From Clostridiales bacterium (GTDB taxonomy: Bacteria > Bacillota > Clostridia > Oscillospirales > Acutalibacteraceae): DNA of 64,000 nt. Location of the stretch: assembly GCA_019422525.1 (NCBI GenBank), contig JAHZDE010000003.1:1-64000 (forward strand). The letters run 5' to 3'. Shown one piece after another: positions 15,127 through 23,320 of the stretch. A model generated the notes under the pieces. It searched no databases, was not told the DNA's origin, and was given only the letters and a program-made list of their open reading frames with translations. The position numbers and the translations under genes are program-made. How positions within the stretch are numbered: the first letter of the stretch is position 1; the number at the start of each line of letters is the position of its first letter.

Positions 15127-15831
15127 ATGTACACCTTTCCTGTACATAACAAAACCGTATCCGTTTTTTCAAGCGCCAAGCCGGGAACTCCTGTGATTTA
15201 TCTCAACACCTTCTCCAACGAGGGACAGCAGGTTTTTCAAACAGCACAGGATGCCGGATGCCCTCCGTTTACACTGGTTGCCGTCAGCGATTTGAATTGG
15301 AACCACGATATGACACCTTGGGACAGCCCGTCTGTATTCAAAAACGCTCCGCCTTGTACAGGGGGAGGCAATGACTATATACGGCTCCTGATAGAAGAAA
15401 TCATGCCAGAGGCAGAGAAAAAAATAGCAACAGAGCCCCAATGGAGAGGAATTGCCGGATACTCTCTGGCGGGGCTGTTCGCCGTTTATTCCATTTATCA
15501 AACAGATATATTTTCCCGGGTGGCCAGCGTATCCGGCTCCCTCTGGTTTCCGGGAATGAAAGAGTATGTCTTTTCCCATGAACCCAAACGCCGGCCGGAC
15601 TGCATGTATTTTTCTTTGGGGGACAAGGAGAGCAAAACCCGCAATCCGGTTTTAAAAACTGTCCGACAAAACACGGAAGAGATTGAGGGATTCTATCAGA
15701 GCCAGAGGATTGACACAATATTTAAGTTAAACCCAGGAAATCACTATAACCATGCTGTGGAACGTACCGTTGCCGGAATTAGCTGGCTTTTGAGCAGGGA
15801 CGCCGCAAAGAAAGCACTGGAACAGTGTTAG
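15127..15831 (+). CDS. Alpha/beta-hydrolase, IroE-like esterase (skin-like element cargo)
   Basis: 234 aa esterase of the enterochelin/siderophore esterase-like group. The nucleophile is Ser113 in IAGYSLAGLFAVYS; the base is probably the histidine in NPGNHYNHA near 208; SVSGSLWFPG after the nucleophile is typical. No signal peptide, so it is cytoplasmic. ATG 15127 follows GAAGGTGAATCCAA. It points toward the sigK 5' part and has its own promoter. Substrate unknown. Confidence 0.78.
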   Translation: MYTFPVHNKTVSVFSSAKPGTPVIYLNTFSNEGQQVFQTAQDAGCPPFTLVAVSDLNWNHDMTPWDSPSVFKNAPPCTGGGNDYIRLLIEEIMPEAEKKIATEPQWRGIAGYSLAGLFAVYSIYQTDIFSRVASVSGSLWFPGMKEYVFSHEPKRRPDCMYFSLGDKESKTRNPVLKTVRQNTEEIEGFYQSQRIDTIFKLNPGNHYNHAVERTVAGISWLLSRDAAKKALEQC

Positions 15832-15980
15832 CTTTGGTGCGAAAGAGTTATCATTCAAGGACTTCCGCAACAAAAGCACCTCATGAGATATCTTGTCCCC
15901 TCGAGAATCCTTTTGCAAAATCAACAACTCTGTCAAATCAGCTCTTTTTCATTTATTGTTATATTATAAAAATTTCGCTT

Positions 15981-16709
15981 TTATAATGATGTTTTCCAAA
16001 TCATCACGCCACGCACAAAGTCCGGAAAGCCTGTATTTTCAAGGCTTTCCGGACTTCGTTTACAATAGCCGCGCTCTGATACATAGCTGCGGCTGATTCC
16101 CAACTTTCCCGCTACCTCCCGCTGTGGAAGCGGACGGCCTCCGGTTAACCCATACCGAAGCACCACAATGAGTTTTTCTCTGGGGCTCAGGACTTCTGCC
16201 ACATATCGGTGCAATTCCTCCGCTTTTATTTTTCCGTCCAAAACCTCTGCTATATTGTCTTCTGACGCCATGGTATCCATAAGTGTCAGCGGATTCCCGT
16301 CTTTATCGGTTTCGATTGGTTCGTTCATCGAAATGTCTTGTGCATTCTTTTTTCCACTTCGGAAGTACATGAGGATTTCATTTTCTATACACCGGGAAGC
16401 ATAGCTGGAAAGGCGGATGTTTTTTTCCGAATCAAAGGTATCCACGGCTTTAATCAGCCCAATGGTACCAATCGAAATCAAATCATCCTGGTCATAATTC
16501 CCGGCATAATATTTTTTGATAATGTGGGCAACCAGACGAAGATTTCTTTCAATCAGTAAGGCGCGGGCCGCTGCATCCCCATTTTTCATTCGGGACAGGC
16601 AATCTGCCTCTTCTTTTGCCGTCAGGGGTTTGGGAAATGACCCGGCTCCGGTTACATGCAGAATTGAAAAAAACAGATTCGAAAGCAGCTCCAATAGCAT
16701 CGAAAACAT
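15981..16709 (-). CDS. sigK: sigK 5' part: pro-sigma-K truncated by the skin-like element
   Basis: Mother-cell sporulation sigma factor, N-terminal 211 of 232 residues. It starts with a short hydrophobic pro-sequence (MFSMLLELLSNLFFSILHV) removed in active sigma-K. Next come FPKPLTAKEEADCL and the region 2 block ERNLRLVAHIIKKY...DLISIGTIGLIKAVDTF...YASRCIENEILMYF. Region 4 is intact up to GISRSYVS at the core (16090-16078). In this integrated form the frame continues 32 unrelated codons (ERGYCKRSPESLENTGF...) to a stop at 15981. The start at ATG 16709 has GAAGGA six bases upstream. ISRSYVS.IEK at the junction separates it from sigma-E. Confidence 0.93.
   Translation of the reverse strand: MFSMLLELLSNLFFSILHVTGAGSFPKPLTAKEEADCLSRMKNGDAAARALLIERNLRLVAHIIKKYYAGNYDQDDLISIGTIGLIKAVDTFDSEKNIRLSSYASRCIENEILMYFRSGKKNAQDISMNEPIETDKDGNPLTLMDTMASEDNIAEVLDGKIKAEELHRYVAEVLSPREKLIVVLRYGLTGGRPLPQREVAGKLGISRSYVSERGYCKRSPESLENTGFPDFVRGVMIWKTSL
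16018..16056. repeat. 14-bp perfect hairpin next to the right attachment site
   Basis: AAGTCCGGAAAGCC (16018-16031) and its exact complement (16043-16056) flank an 11-base loop. It ends where the attP arm begins. There is no T run on either strand, so it is not a standard terminator. Confidence 0.7.
16056..16090. other. Attachment site, right end (inner arm plus core)
   Basis: The arm TCGTTTACAATAG (16056-16068) precedes the core GATACATAGCTGC (16078-16090). In the excised circle this joins the left end to give a 52-bp site with 13-bp inverted arms. The symmetry centre falls on the AC dinucleotide within the core (16081-16082). Confidence 0.8.
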
Positions 16710-16751
16710 GACCATTCCTTCTTTCACAGGTGATTTTTTTCCGATGCTACC

Positions 16752-16759
16752 ACTATATG
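16752..16759 (-). promoter_or_regulatory. Possible mother-cell -10 element of sigK
   Basis: CATATAGT on the minus strand (16759-16752), 42 bases before the sigK start, resembles sigma-E/sigma-K -10 boxes (CATA...T). The -35 match upstream (GGTAAT) is poor. sigK is sigma-E dependent in B. subtilis; here it is only a suggestion. Confidence 0.25.
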
Positions 16760-16794
16760 AAATCGGACAGGACGATTACCACCCTTACGAAGGG

Positions 16795-18804
16795 TCATTT
16801 CTTTTGAAACCGGTCTATCCAGGACTTTTTAAAGGAGACGCCAAAAAACTTTTTTGCTTCCTCCAAGTTCATGACCACCCAGTCACGAGACTTGTGGGCT
16901 TCCAGCGTTTCAGGAAGTTCCTTTAAAATACGGTCTGCTTCATAAGTGGCTCCTGCATTATATCGCAGCTCATTGGCCCGCTCCGAAATTTCAAATGCAG
17001 AGCGGCTGGTCTGCCATGCATTGCAAATAGTTTCCATTGCATATCTTCCGGTTACCTTTTCGCTGAAATAATCCTCCAATGTCAAGGTTCGGATATAATC
17101 CGGCAATTCTCCTTCTCCATACTCCGTAAACATATCCCTCAAGATTTGAGAAGACTCCGCGAGAATGTCCGGTGCATTTTCAGATTCATCGTCTTTCATT
17201 TCTTCCAGCAAGCCGGATACTTTCTCCAGCATCCGCCGTAAATACTCCCGATAAAAGGCAGTCCCAATCTCACGCTGTACCGTGCGCACAACGCTGCTGC
17301 GCATAACTTCCGTATTGGTGAGCCCTGCCTGTACCCGGCAAATTACTGTGCGGCGAATCACCTCGGGAGCAACTGCTTTTACATCCTCGTTGGCGCTGAT
17401 CACCACTGCCGGGTAATGCAGCAGGCCATCCACTACCCCAAAGTCATCGTTTTTAATGGTTTCAATGGCGTGCTGGGTAAACCGTGTATTGGTCAAGTCA
17501 TCCACAATAATGGGGGCGCCTTTTACTGTCCTTTTCAAATTCTCAATGCTGGAGCGGGTAAAATCGGGCGCAGAAAGTTTTGTCTTCTGCCCTATCATCA
17601 TTTTGAGCAGTGTTTCCAAAAAGCTGGTTTTTCCCGCTTTACTCTGACCATAAACAAGACCAAACACCGGATAGGGAAGCAAATTTTGATTGTACCGCAC
17701 AGCCATATCCCGCATACAGGCCATAAAGGGACTGCAGAAAAACCAGTTGGCAAATTCATAATATCGCCGCTGCATACCTGTAATGTCTCCGTGAAATTTC
17801 TCGTACCCATCCATATATTTGAGAAAAAGAGCTGTATCCCTGACTACTTCTTCCCGGGATGGTGACAAATCCAGTTCGGTTCCGTTGAGACGCACCATGG
17901 ATTCATCGGGAAATATCTCCAGCTGTGGATACTCACTTTGCAGTTCCTTTTCCTTGGTTTTACTGGATACTACCTGCCGCCGGATGGTTTTGATTTTCTC
18001 TGAGGAAAGCATCCATTTTCCCTTTTTGTCCGGCTTGGGTACCGAAGGGGTAAATTTTGCTGCCAGATTCTTTACGTCCAATACAAATCGGACTTCCTCT
18101 TTTGCTTCTTCAATGGGTTGTATAACCAGAGCTTTCCTGGTGCGAATGGTTCCGGCAATGGGCAGCTCTTCGAGATTTTCCCCATCATCGGCACAAAGGA
18201 GCGCTTCTTTTGTAATCTGGTCTGTGCTCTCCTCCCGCAGCTGACAGTAACAATCCCAATACCAATCATAGGCTTTCTCCCCATCCAGATAGCAGATGTT
18301 TTCCCGCTGATGGCCGCCAAATCCGGAGAATGACATGTTTGCCGAACCCATGATGACTCTTTTTCGCCCGTCTTTGGCAGAAAGCAAATAGATTTTTTCA
18401 TGGGACAGCACACTTCGTGCTACATAAAAGCGCAGTGTCCCTTTCTCAATTCGCGACACCAAATCCAATTTTATTTTTCCGGCAGTTTCCCGTATCCGCT
18501 CGACCATCTTGCACTGATACGCCATGACTTCCTGTAAGGAATAAGAGATTACCTCATCACAGCCAAACACAATTTCCGCTTGCTCAAATAAATCCAGTAA
18601 CCGATACACAAACCCAATCCCTGAAGAATATGTAATGGCGTGGAGCGTGTCAAAACCAGAAAATAATGCTTGCCAAGAAAGGGATTCCGAACCGGAAAAC
18701 TCCATTTTCACCACATCCAGCTTTGGGGTATTGTGCAGGTCAAGCTGCTGCTGCGCCCCTTCATCCATACCAAACAAGGACAGATTTTCCATACTGTCTT
18801 TCAT
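16795..18804 (-). CDS. PLD-like nuclease fused to a P-loop ATPase
   Basis: 669 aa. The N-terminal third holds a phospholipase D-type motif, SHEKIYLLSAKDG followed by VIMGSANMSFSGF (about 135-163), the single-HKD pattern of restriction-type and repair nucleases. The C-terminal half is an ATPase: Walker A GLVYGQSKAGKTSF (about 385) and Walker B APIIVDDLTN (about 430), with a sensor-like VISANED (about 465). No signal or membrane segment. It has its own promoter and is divergent from padR. A defence or DNA-repair role is plausible from architecture alone. The ATG at 18804 is close behind AAAGGG; M5 at 18792 is an alternative start. Confidence 0.72.
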   Translation of the reverse strand: MKDSMENLSLFGMDEGAQQQLDLHNTPKLDVVKMEFSGSESLSWQALFSGFDTLHAITYSSGIGFVYRLLDLFEQAEIVFGCDEVISYSLQEVMAYQCKMVERIRETAGKIKLDLVSRIEKGTLRFYVARSVLSHEKIYLLSAKDGRKRVIMGSANMSFSGFGGHQRENICYLDGEKAYDWYWDCYCQLREESTDQITKEALLCADDGENLEELPIAGTIRTRKALVIQPIEEAKEEVRFVLDVKNLAAKFTPSVPKPDKKGKWMLSSEKIKTIRRQVVSSKTKEKELQSEYPQLEIFPDESMVRLNGTELDLSPSREEVVRDTALFLKYMDGYEKFHGDITGMQRRYYEFANWFFCSPFMACMRDMAVRYNQNLLPYPVFGLVYGQSKAGKTSFLETLLKMMIGQKTKLSAPDFTRSSIENLKRTVKGAPIIVDDLTNTRFTQHAIETIKNDDFGVVDGLLHYPAVVISANEDVKAVAPEVIRRTVICRVQAGLTNTEVMRSSVVRTVQREIGTAFYREYLRRMLEKVSGLLEEMKDDESENAPDILAESSQILRDMFTEYGEGELPDYIRTLTLEDYFSEKVTGRYAMETICNAWQTSRSAFEISERANELRYNAGATYEADRILKELPETLEAHKSRDWVVMNLEEAKKFFGVSFKKSWIDRFQKK

Positions 18805-18853
18805 CCCTTTCGTAACGAATTATCGACTGGCGCATGCGCTTTTTGTCACATAT

Positions 18854-18882
18854 ATTATAATATAGACAAAATGTAAAATCAA
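18854..18882 (-). promoter_or_regulatory. Sigma-A promoter of the PLD-ATPase gene
   Basis: Minus strand TTGATT (18882-18877), 17-base spacer, TATAAT (18859-18854). The leader contains the palindrome GCGCATGCGC near 18830, a possible operator. Confidence 0.6.
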
Positions 18883-18906
18883 TATACGCAATTAAAAACC
18901 TATCTG

Positions 18907-18935
18907 TTGACGAATTTCTTCTATTTCATTATAAT
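18907..18935 (+). promoter_or_regulatory. Sigma-A promoter of padR-oxidoreductase operon
   Basis: TTGACG (18907-18912), 17-base spacer, TATAAT (18930-18935). Confidence 0.75.
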
Positions 18936-18965
18936 ATCTCTATTCGATACATTTAGGAGGTACTT

Positions 18966-19520
18966 ATGGAGTATCTGATTCTGGGGCTTCTTATACTTTC
19001 CCCCATGACCGGGTATGAACTCCAGCAGTTCATCAAACAAAATCTGTCTCTTATCTGTTCCCACAGCGCAGGCAGCGTGCAAACTGCCTTAACCAAGCTG
19101 AAACGAGAAGGCTGTATTACCGCTGTGGAAAGTATCCAAGGTAAACGACGAAAAAAAACTTTTTCCATCACGGAACAAGGCCGCTCTGATTTTTCCACAT
19201 GGATTGCCAAACCGATGCAGGCGAACAAGGTAAAAAACATGGAACTGTCGCGCCTGTTCTTTTTGGGACTGGCAAAACCTCAAGAACGTATGGACGCCAT
19301 TCGAGATTATATCCGTCAAATGGAGGAGACGGAGGCTGTTCTGCTGGCCATTCGAGAACGGTTTCAGAAAATCCAGAAGGAAACCCCTATACCGTCAGGA
19401 CAAAATTGGGAGGAAATTTTACGATTTCAAGGGTATACCATCGACTATGGTATTGCCGCTGCACAGTTTGAGAAGGACTGGTACAGCCAGTTGCTTTGTG
19501 AATTGGAGGAAACATCATGA
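18966..19520 (+). CDS. PadR family transcriptional regulator
   Basis: 184 aa. Winged-helix PadR N-terminal domain: LILGLLILSPMTGYELQQFI at the start, then GSVQTALTKLKREGCI and the wing GKRRKKTFSITEQGR. The C-terminal half is the helical dimerisation domain (about 95-180), as in PadR/AphA-type proteins. ATG 18966 follows AGGAGGTACTT. It overlaps the downstream flavodoxin-like oxidoreductase by four bases (ATGA), so it probably represses its own operon in response to a small aromatic or drug-like ligand; the ligand is unknown. Confidence 0.85.
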   Translation: MEYLILGLLILSPMTGYELQQFIKQNLSLICSHSAGSVQTALTKLKREGCITAVESIQGKRRKKTFSITEQGRSDFSTWIAKPMQANKVKNMELSRLFFLGLAKPQERMDAIRDYIRQMEETEAVLLAIRERFQKIQKETPIPSGQNWEEILRFQGYTIDYGIAAAQFEKDWYSQLLCELEETS

Positions 19521-20866
19521 AAATTCTCGTATTAAATGCCAGCCCCAAAGGGCAAAACTCGACTACCGTCCATACGGCGCTGTATTTGCAGGCGCTGCAT
19601 CCGGAACATGAATTTATCTTTTTACCGGTGGGACAGCGCATAAAAAGCTATGAAAAAGATTTTTTACCCGTGCGGGAAGAACTGGAAAAAGCAGAGTTAA
19701 TTTTGTTCAGCTATCCGGTATACACTTTCATTGCCCCCTATCAACTCCACCGGTTTTTCGAGCTGTTAAAGGCTGACGGCGTGGACCTGAAGGGAAAATT
19801 CGCTTCTCAGATTACGACTTCCAAACATTTCTACGATGTAACGGCCCATCGGTATGTGGAAGAAAACTGCTATGATTTGGGCATGAAAGTGGTAAGGGGC
19901 CTATCGGCTGACATGGAAGATTTACTCAGTGAGCAAGGCCAAAAAGAGGCCCGGATGTTTTTTGAACAGCTGATATATTCCTGTGAGCACGGCATCTTTG
20001 TGACCCCGCCCGCCAAAGCCCCGGCACGGGAAAAAACTTTGTATCAGCCCACCTTGCCTGTATCCCCCAAAAAGAAGGCGAAAGATGTTGTCATCGTGAC
20101 TAACTGCGCAGCCGAGGACAAAAACCTTGCCAATATGATTTCCGATTTCCGGGCCGCCTTGCCCTATGAAACCCGGGTGGTAAATCTGCGGGAATTTCCC
20201 TTTGCCGGCGGATGCCTGGGCTGTTTTGGCTGTGCCATTACGGGAAAATGTGTTTATCGGGATGGCTTCGACGAATTTTTACGGAAAACCATCCAAACTG
20301 CCGACGGTTTTGTGTATGCCTTCACTATTTCTGATCACTATACCCATTCCAGCTTTAAATGCTTTGATGACCGGCAATTCTGCAACGGACATCGCACTGT
20401 GACCCACGGTACCCCTATCGCCTATCTTATCAGCGGCGATTATCAGTATGAAAGCAATCTCCGAATGATTGTGGAAGGAAGAGCCGAAGTAGGCGGCAAC
20501 TATTTTTGCGGTGTTGCAACTGATGAACATGATACCGCAGCCGAAATTCAGTCGCTGGCAGACAGCCTTACGTTTGCCATGGAGAAAAAGCTCACTCGGC
20601 CAGCCAACTTTTACGGCGTGGGCGGCATGAAAATTTTCCGGGACCTGATTTACGTCATGCAGGGACTGATGAAAGCCGACCATAAATTTTACAAGGCTCA
20701 CGGCATTTATGACTTCCCGCAAAAGCAGAAAAAACGGATTTGGCAAATGCGTCTGGTGGGTTCCCTTATGGCGATCCCCTCTGTGCAAAAAAAGGCCAAG
20801 GGCAAAATGACAGAGGCTATGATTGCTCCCTATCAAAAAGTCATCGAGCAGGTAAAAAAATCCTGA
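19517..20866 (+). CDS. Tandem flavodoxin-fold NAD(P)H-dependent oxidoreductase
   Basis: 449 aa with two flavodoxin-like domains. Domain 1 (about 1-165) starts MKILVLNASPKGQNSTTVHT, an FMN-phosphate loop, with FSYPVYTFIAPYQL. Domain 2 (about 190-340) starts KDVVIVTNCAAEDKNLANMI and has FPFAGGCLGCFGCAITGKCVY with four cysteines, typical of NADPH-dependent FMN reductases and iron-sulfur flavoproteins. The C-terminal 100 residues are basic and helical. Most homologues carry one such domain, so this is a fusion or internal duplication. It is coupled to padR by ATGA and may be an inducible quinone or nitro-reductase; the substrate is inference. Confidence 0.75.
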   Translation: MKILVLNASPKGQNSTTVHTALYLQALHPEHEFIFLPVGQRIKSYEKDFLPVREELEKAELILFSYPVYTFIAPYQLHRFFELLKADGVDLKGKFASQITTSKHFYDVTAHRYVEENCYDLGMKVVRGLSADMEDLLSEQGQKEARMFFEQLIYSCEHGIFVTPPAKAPAREKTLYQPTLPVSPKKKAKDVVIVTNCAAEDKNLANMISDFRAALPYETRVVNLREFPFAGGCLGCFGCAITGKCVYRDGFDEFLRKTIQTADGFVYAFTISDHYTHSSFKCFDDRQFCNGHRTVTHGTPIAYLISGDYQYESNLRMIVEGRAEVGGNYFCGVATDEHDTAAEIQSLADSLTFAMEKKLTRPANFYGVGGMKIFRDLIYVMQGLMKADHKFYKAHGIYDFPQKQKKRIWQMRLVGSLMAIPSVQKKAKGKMTEAMIAPYQKVIEQVKKS

Positions 20867-20908
20867 TGCTCCATAACCAAACTTTGAATAAGAGAGGATT
20901 TTTCTGGG

Positions 20909-21799
20909 TTGTTCCAACATAAAAACATTACCATAACAAAGGAATATCAAAAAAGCCTTTTCTCCCTTCATATATCGGTCATGCTGTTTGGGCTTTCTTC
21001 CGTTGTGGGGCAATGGGTGGATGCACCGGCGGTTATCATTGCCGGCGGGCGGGTAGTCTGTTCTGCGGCAGTGCTTCTGCTGCTTTCGCTGGTAAGGAAA
21101 TCCCCTCTGAAACTTCATAACAAAAGGGACTATTTGCTTGCCATTTTCGCGGGAATCATCTTGGCCATCCACTGGACCACTTTTTTTCAATCTATTCAAA
21201 GTGCTTCCGTGGCTATTGGAACGATTACGTTCTCTGCCTTCCCCCTGTTTCTCACATTTCTGGAGCCTGTGCTCTTTCACGAAAAGCTCCGGATGCAAAG
21301 CGTGGTAAGTGCCTTGGTCTTACTGGCTGGCGTAATCATTACCGTCCCGGAATTTTCCATGGAAAATCAAACGACTGTAGGCGTTTTGTGGGGAATGGTG
21401 TCGGCTCTGGCCTATGCGATTATGTCACTGGTAAACCGCCATCTTTCGCGGAAATACGCGGCACAAACCATTTGCCTCTATGAACAGGGGACAGCGGCTG
21501 TCGTCTTATTGCCGGCACTGCTTTGGATGGAAATTTCCTGGAACGCACAGACTATTGGAGGGATTGCTGTCATTGGAGTTGTGTGTACTGCTTTTGCCCA
21601 TTCGCTATATGTGGCAGCACAAAAAAAGGTCCGAGCACAGACAGCCGGGATTATTTCCGGTATGGAAACCGTGTATGGTATCTTATATGCCCTGTTATTT
21701 TTGGGAGAGGTTCCCAGCATAAGGGAAATCATCGGCGGCATCGTGATTCTTGGGGTCGCACTATTTTCTACTCTCCGGTCACAGGAAGGAAAACAATGA
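20909..21799 (+). CDS. EamA (DMT superfamily) transporter
   Basis: 296 aa membrane protein with about 10 hydrophobic segments arranged as two EamA repeats (roughly 10-145 and 155-290). The repeat signature ending in ...E(P/T)V appears as LTFLEPVLFHEKL in the first half and GMETVYGILYALLFLGE in the second. Drug/metabolite exporter family; the substrate is unknown. The start is TTG 20909 with AGAGAGG about 12 bases upstream; no earlier or better ATG exists. It follows the oxidoreductase by 42 bases, likely in the same transcript as padR. Confidence 0.82.
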   Translation: MFQHKNITITKEYQKSLFSLHISVMLFGLSSVVGQWVDAPAVIIAGGRVVCSAAVLLLLSLVRKSPLKLHNKRDYLLAIFAGIILAIHWTTFFQSIQSASVAIGTITFSAFPLFLTFLEPVLFHEKLRMQSVVSALVLLAGVIITVPEFSMENQTTVGVLWGMVSALAYAIMSLVNRHLSRKYAAQTICLYEQGTAAVVLLPALLWMEISWNAQTIGGIAVIGVVCTAFAHSLYVAAQKKVRAQTAGIISGMETVYGILYALLFLGEVPSIREIIGGIVILGVALFSTLRSQEGKQ

Positions 21800-21863
21800 A
21801 TTTTCTGGTTTGTCCACTCTGCTGTTCCTATCAAATCAAATGATAAAAGGAGGAAAAAAACTG

Positions 21864-22376
21864 ATGACACAGGAAGATTTTCAAGCAGCTGCTGCCTATT
21901 GGGAGGAAAAAGACGCTCATAGTTTGAAAATGGAGCCGGCTTCTCTGAAAAAAGCCATAGAGGAATACATTTTGTCCAACAACACGTGTGCTCTGGCTAC
22001 CGGTGTGGGAACGTATATCCGCTGCACCCCCATTGAGTACAGCTATCACGACGGCTGTTTTTGGATGTTTACCGAGGGCGGTAAAAAGTTTGTAGGGCTG
22101 GAGCAAAATTCCAATGTCTGCCTGGCCATTTTTGACCGGTATGAGGGGTTTGGAGCACTTCACGGGATGCAGGTGATGGGAAAAGCCCAACTGGTGGAAC
22201 CCTTTAGCGAGCAGTATTGTGCCCATGCAGACTTCAAAAAAATTCCGCTGTCAGCGCTGCAAAAATTGCAAAGCCCCATGTACCTGCTTTGTGTCCGCCC
22301 CGAACGCATTGACTATCTTTGTTCTGACTTCAAAAAGCAGGGGTTTTCATCTCGTCAGACACTGGTATTGGCATGA
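21864..22376 (+). CDS. Pyridoxamine 5'-phosphate oxidase-like FMN-binding protein
   Basis: 170 aa, split-barrel flavin-binding fold. NNTCALATGVGTYIRCTPIEYSYHDGCFWMFTEGGKKF (about 38-75) is the typical first part of the barrel in PNPOx-like/NimA-like proteins, followed by VMGKAQLVEPF. It may reduce or bind flavin; a true pyridoxal function is unlikely given its small size. ATG 21864 has AAAGGAGG about 10 bases upstream. It follows the EamA gene by 64 bases in the same direction and ends close to a convergent membrane protein gene. Confidence 0.78.
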   Translation: MTQEDFQAAAAYWEEKDAHSLKMEPASLKKAIEEYILSNNTCALATGVGTYIRCTPIEYSYHDGCFWMFTEGGKKFVGLEQNSNVCLAIFDRYEGFGALHGMQVMGKAQLVEPFSEQYCAHADFKKIPLSALQKLQSPMYLLCVRPERIDYLCSDFKKQGFSSRQTLVLA

Positions 22377-22388
22377 CGCTTTTTAGAC

Positions 22389-23171
22389 TTACTCTCCCCG
22401 GCGCTGTCGGATTATAAAATACACCATACAACAAAAAACGATAAAATCTGCCCCAAGGCAGGGAAAATAGAGATTTTCAGGCAGCTTTGCCAGCACCGGA
22501 TGGCTCATCACGCAAAGAGTCGTAAAAACCGCAAACAGGAATATACTAACCATTATATACAGCGGATTCCGATTCTCGACAGGTTCCAGCGCATCTTCCC
22601 AAGTTTTCCGTCGTTCCAGCTGTTGGAGCAGATATTCCTCCTCTTCATACCCTTTTACAAGCAGATAGGTGCGCTTGACCACGTGACGGTTTGGATGTCG
22701 AATTTGACAGCGGACGGCGTAGTGGGAACCGTTTTCTTTTATCCGCTCCACTTTCAAAATTTCGTCCGCTCCAGCAGGCAGAAAAGGCTCTTCTGCCATT
22801 TTTTTCAGAAACCTTTGTGTTTCCAGCGTTCCAGTGGTATACCCCCAGATTCCCCCGTGCCTGTAGTCAGATAAGCGGCGGGCATCCATTATATATAGCC
22901 GGTCGTTTTCCGTTAAAAAGAACGCTGTAGCATCCTGTACCGAGCGCCGTCCGACCATCGCTGCTAAATATACCGCCAGCAGCGTAACCCCAAGGCAAAG
23001 TATGATGGAAAAAAGTTCCCGAGGCCAACTCATATAAAATGACACCAACGTCCCGCCGCAAATGAGCAGAAGCATCAATACCACAATTCCAACAATACTT
23101 CCCAGCGTGCGTCGGGCATAGTGGCACTTTTGGCTTGTATTTGGAGACATCCAAACTTTTTTAAGATCCAT
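22389..23171 (-). CDS. Uncharacterised membrane protein
   Basis: 260 aa, family not recognised. Two hydrophobic segments near the N-terminus (about 22-47 and 54-72) and two near the C-terminus (about 205-223 and 232-252) enclose a soluble domain of about 130 residues (ENDRLYIMDARRLSDYRHGG onward). The soluble part includes EEEEYLLQQLERRKTWEDAL, a charged helix next to the third membrane segment. GGCGGGGAG precedes the ATG; a promoter TTGTTT-17-TATACT lies upstream on the minus strand (about 23220-23250). It stands alone between convergent and tandem redox genes, and nothing in the context suggests a job. Confidence 0.7.
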   Translation of the reverse strand: MDLKKVWMSPNTSQKCHYARRTLGSIVGIVVLMLLLICGGTLVSFYMSWPRELFSIILCLGVTLLAVYLAAMVGRRSVQDATAFFLTENDRLYIMDARRLSDYRHGGIWGYTTGTLETQRFLKKMAEEPFLPAGADEILKVERIKENGSHYAVRCQIRHPNRHVVKRTYLLVKGYEEEEYLLQQLERRKTWEDALEPVENRNPLYIMVSIFLFAVFTTLCVMSHPVLAKLPENLYFPCLGADFIVFCCMVYFIIRQRRGE

Positions 23172-23264
23172 TCGTACTCCCCGCCTTTTAAAAAATTCAC
23201 AAATTTCTCATTTTATAATTTTAGTATATTTCACCCATAGCCGAAAAACAATGTTATATTCAAC

Positions 23265-23307
23265 AAAAAAGCCTTTTGACGGGTAGTCCCATACAAAAGG
23301 CTTTTTT
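23265..23307 (-). terminator. Terminator of the flavin reductase gene
   Basis: AAAAAAGCCTTTTG (23265-23278) and CAAAAGGCTTTTTT (23294-23307) form a 14-bp stem with T runs on both strands. Confidence 0.85.
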
Positions 23308-23320
23308 TCTTTATAAGTGT

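Larger units (their letters stand above)
10679..16090 (-). mobile_element. skin-like element (about 5.4 kb) interrupting sigK
   Basis: The element runs between two copies of the 13-bp core GATACATAGCTGC (10679-10691 and 16078-16090), which gives a unit of 5,399 bp. It splits the sigma-K gene and encodes its own large serine recombinase. Its other contents are a 50-aa small protein, an unknown 226-aa protein, a NADAR-type protein, a truncated reading frame, a 121-aa putative DNA-binding protein and an esterase. Excision would fuse GISRSYVS to RIEKKALG and regenerate full-length sigma-K. In Bacillus subtilis (about 48 kb) and Clostridioides difficile (about 14.6 kb) such elements are excised in the mother cell during sporulation; this one is far smaller and sits near the 3' end of the gene. 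Confidence 0.9.
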
